A stretch of DNA of 64,000 nt from Desulfovibrio aminophilus DSM 12254 (GTDB lineage: Bacteria > Desulfobacterota > Desulfovibrionia > Desulfovibrionales > Desulfovibrionaceae): assembly GCF_000422565.1 (NCBI RefSeq), contig NZ_AUMA01000003.1, forward strand, positions 248,001 to 312,000, written 5' to 3'. Every line of letters starts with the position of its first letter. Within the stretch, counting starts at the first letter, position 1. Below are positions 62,821 to 64,000 of this stretch, piece by piece. A model generated the notes under the pieces. It ran no database searches and had not been told where the DNA came from. It worked only from the letters and a program-made list of their open reading frames with translations. The translations under genes were made by a program, and so were the position numbers.

Positions 62821-63564
62821 ATGGAACCCCAGATGATCAGCGCCAGCACTCTCGGCTTCTCCTACGACGATACGCCCGCCCTGCACGACGTGAGCTTCGG
62901 CGTCGCGGCGGGAAATCTCGTGCTCCTGGCCGGGGCCAACGGCAGCGGCAAGTCCACGCTTTTAGCCGTTCTCGCCGGTCTGGCAAGCCCAGGCGCCGGT
63001 CTGCTGCGCGTGGCCGATCTTCGGCTTCCGGGCCAGGAGCGCGCGTTACGGCGCATCAGCCGTCTCGTAGTCCAGGATGCCGATCTCCAGATCCTTGGGG
63101 CCACGGTGGGTGAAGATCTCATGTTGGGGCGATCCGCCACGGATGAGGCCATGGTCCGCTCCATGGCCGGGCGTTTCGACCTGGCCGGGGCCTGGGATCA
63201 GCCCGCGCACACGTTGTCCTGGGGCATGCGGCGAAAGCTCTGTCTGGCGGCGGCCTTGCTTGACGATCCGCGCCTGTTGCTCCTGGACGAGCCTTTCGCC
63301 GGTCTGGACTATCACGGGACGCTGGAGATGCGGCGCATCCTTACCGAAAATCGCCGGAAAAGTCTGACCCAGGTGGTTGCGGTCCATGACCTGGACCCGG
63401 TGGCCGATCTGGCCGACCAGATGCTCGTGCTCGACCGGGGGCGGCTGGTCCTGTCCGGTCGGCCCGCCGCCGTCATGGATGGGGTGCGGACCCATGGCGT
63501 ACGTCCGCCGTGCTCCTGGCTGGCGGGAAGAGGGCTTGTCCCCTGGGACGACGGGTATGGCTGA
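62821..63564 (+). CDS. ABC/ECF transporter ATP-binding protein, CbiO-like
   Basis: 247 residues (ATG 62821; ATG 62833 is also possible). Walker A LLAGANGSGKSTLLAVLAGL (near 40), Q-loop VVQDADLQILG, signature THTLSWGMRRKLCLAAAL (LSWGMR in place of LSGGQ), Walker B LLLLDEPFAGLD and switch AVHDLD. The Gln-Asp-rich Q-loop is typical of ECF-type CbiO ATPases for cobalt, nickel or vitamins. It overlaps the CbiQ-like gene by 8 bp. Confidence 0.88.
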   Translation: MEPQMISASTLGFSYDDTPALHDVSFGVAAGNLVLLAGANGSGKSTLLAVLAGLASPGAGLLRVADLRLPGQERALRRISRLVVQDADLQILGATVGEDLMLGRSATDEAMVRSMAGRFDLAGAWDQPAHTLSWGMRRKLCLAAALLDDPRLLLLDEPFAGLDYHGTLEMRRILTENRRKSLTQVVAVHDLDPVADLADQMLVLDRGRLVLSGRPAAVMDGVRTHGVRPPCSWLAGRGLVPWDDGYG

Positions 63565-64000
63565 GGCCGCGCGGCGTTTGCACGGCCTGGACCCCCGGCT
63601 CAAGCTCGGCTGGGCGCTGGCCGCGGGCTGGTTCATCTGGCGTGGCGGCGCGTTCGGGCTGGCGGCCTGGATCGTGGCGCTGTCGATTCTGGCGGTGTTC
63701 TTGCGCCCGTTCTGGCGGGGCATGTCCGGCATCTGGCGGAGCGGGGTGCTTTTCGCGTTGTTCTGGGGGGCGCTCAAGGCCGGACTTTTGTGGCTGGACG
63801 ACCTGCCGTTCCCTGATATTCTGGGACAGGCGTCCCTCCTGACCATGCGGCTCTTCGCCTTGGTGCTGTTGGGCCTGACCCTGGCCTTGTCCACCCCGCC
63901 GAGACAGTGCGGTCTGGCCCTGTCCTGGACCGGACGGCCTCTTCTTGGCCGCCGATCCTGGGAACCGGCCTTGGCCTTGACGCTCATGATTCATTTTCTG
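63557..64000 (+). CDS. ECF transporter transmembrane component, CbiQ-like, 5' part
   Basis: The frame is open to the window end (148 codons visible). MAEAARRLHGLDPRLKLGWALAAGWFIW starts with the LDPRLKL segment common to CbiQ/EcfT proteins, followed by helices (FGLAAWIVALSILAVFL, GVLFALFWGALKAGLLWL, LFALVLLGLTLALS). It couples the ATPase to a substrate-binding component. The C-terminal coupling helices lie outside. Confidence 0.8.
   Translation, partial: MAEAARRLHGLDPRLKLGWALAAGWFIWRGGAFGLAAWIVALSILAVFLRPFWRGMSGIWRSGVLFALFWGALKAGLLWLDDLPFPDILGQASLLTMRLFALVLLGLTLALSTPPRQCGLALSWTGRPLLGRRSWEPALALTLMIHFL

Overview
The window is a high-GC Gram-negative chromosome segment. Outer-membrane proteins (a TPR/beta-barrel porin, a FadL-type channel), KdsD for LPS Kdo synthesis, selA/selB, a small monohaem cytochrome c, PyrK/PyrD and many TPR and c-di-GMP parts suggest a free-living anaerobic or microaerobic Desulfovibrionales-like deltaproteobacterium. 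That assignment is inference from gene content; no rRNA is present.

Layout. (1) 1-7764: the end of a metallophosphoesterase gene, then a promoter and a tight six-gene operon: two TPR proteins, a TPR/outer-membrane barrel, a processive GT2 synthase, a GH26-like lipoprotein and a PilZ protein. This reads as a complete c-di-GMP-controlled, synthase-dependent exopolysaccharide machine. (2) 7718-10429, opposite strand: a partner-switching module (PAS-PP2C phosphatase, STAS antagonist, RsbW-like kinase). (3) 10942-30153: an integrated mobilizable element in a tRNA-Arg(TCT) gene, bounded by a 54-bp duplication of the tRNA 3' part. It carries an integrase, a RelE/Xre-type toxin-antitoxin pair, a two-gene cassette between 0.43-kb direct repeats, a nine-gene leftward transfer operon (RHH protein, coupling protein, MobF relaxase, DotA/TraY-like protein and accessory proteins), a short CRISPR-like array inside that operon, a candidate F-like oriT, a decayed hicA with an intact hicB, an AlpA/Xis-like protein and an AT-rich orphan gene. 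No VirB4-type ATPase is seen, so the element probably relies on a helper system. (4) 30249-64000: mostly housekeeping genes: folC, selA, an M18 aminopeptidase, selB, tRNA-His, murA, a cytochrome c with an unusual CxCH motif, comEC, an MBL-fold hydrolase, a response-regulator receiver, ricT-like, metG, a DUF523/DUF1722 protein, a FeoA protein, carB, purF, kdsD, a YkgJ-like protein, a class A PBP, a PhzF protein, a U32 peptidase, pyrK-pyrD, tRNA-Ser(GGA) next to the SRP RNA, a DUF4198 protein, a FadL porin and the start of a cobalt/nickel-type ECF transporter.

How the parts work together. In region 1 the synthase would make and export a polymer, the TPR scaffold and barrel would carry it across the periplasm and outer membrane, the lipoprotein hydrolase would trim it, and PilZ would sense c-di-GMP. 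In the element, relaxase, coupling protein and RHH protein would form the relaxosome on the oriT upstream of their operon. The DotA-like and exported proteins may modify a helper's channel, and the toxin-antitoxin genes would stabilise the element. All functional calls rest on reading motifs and context; no database search was run.
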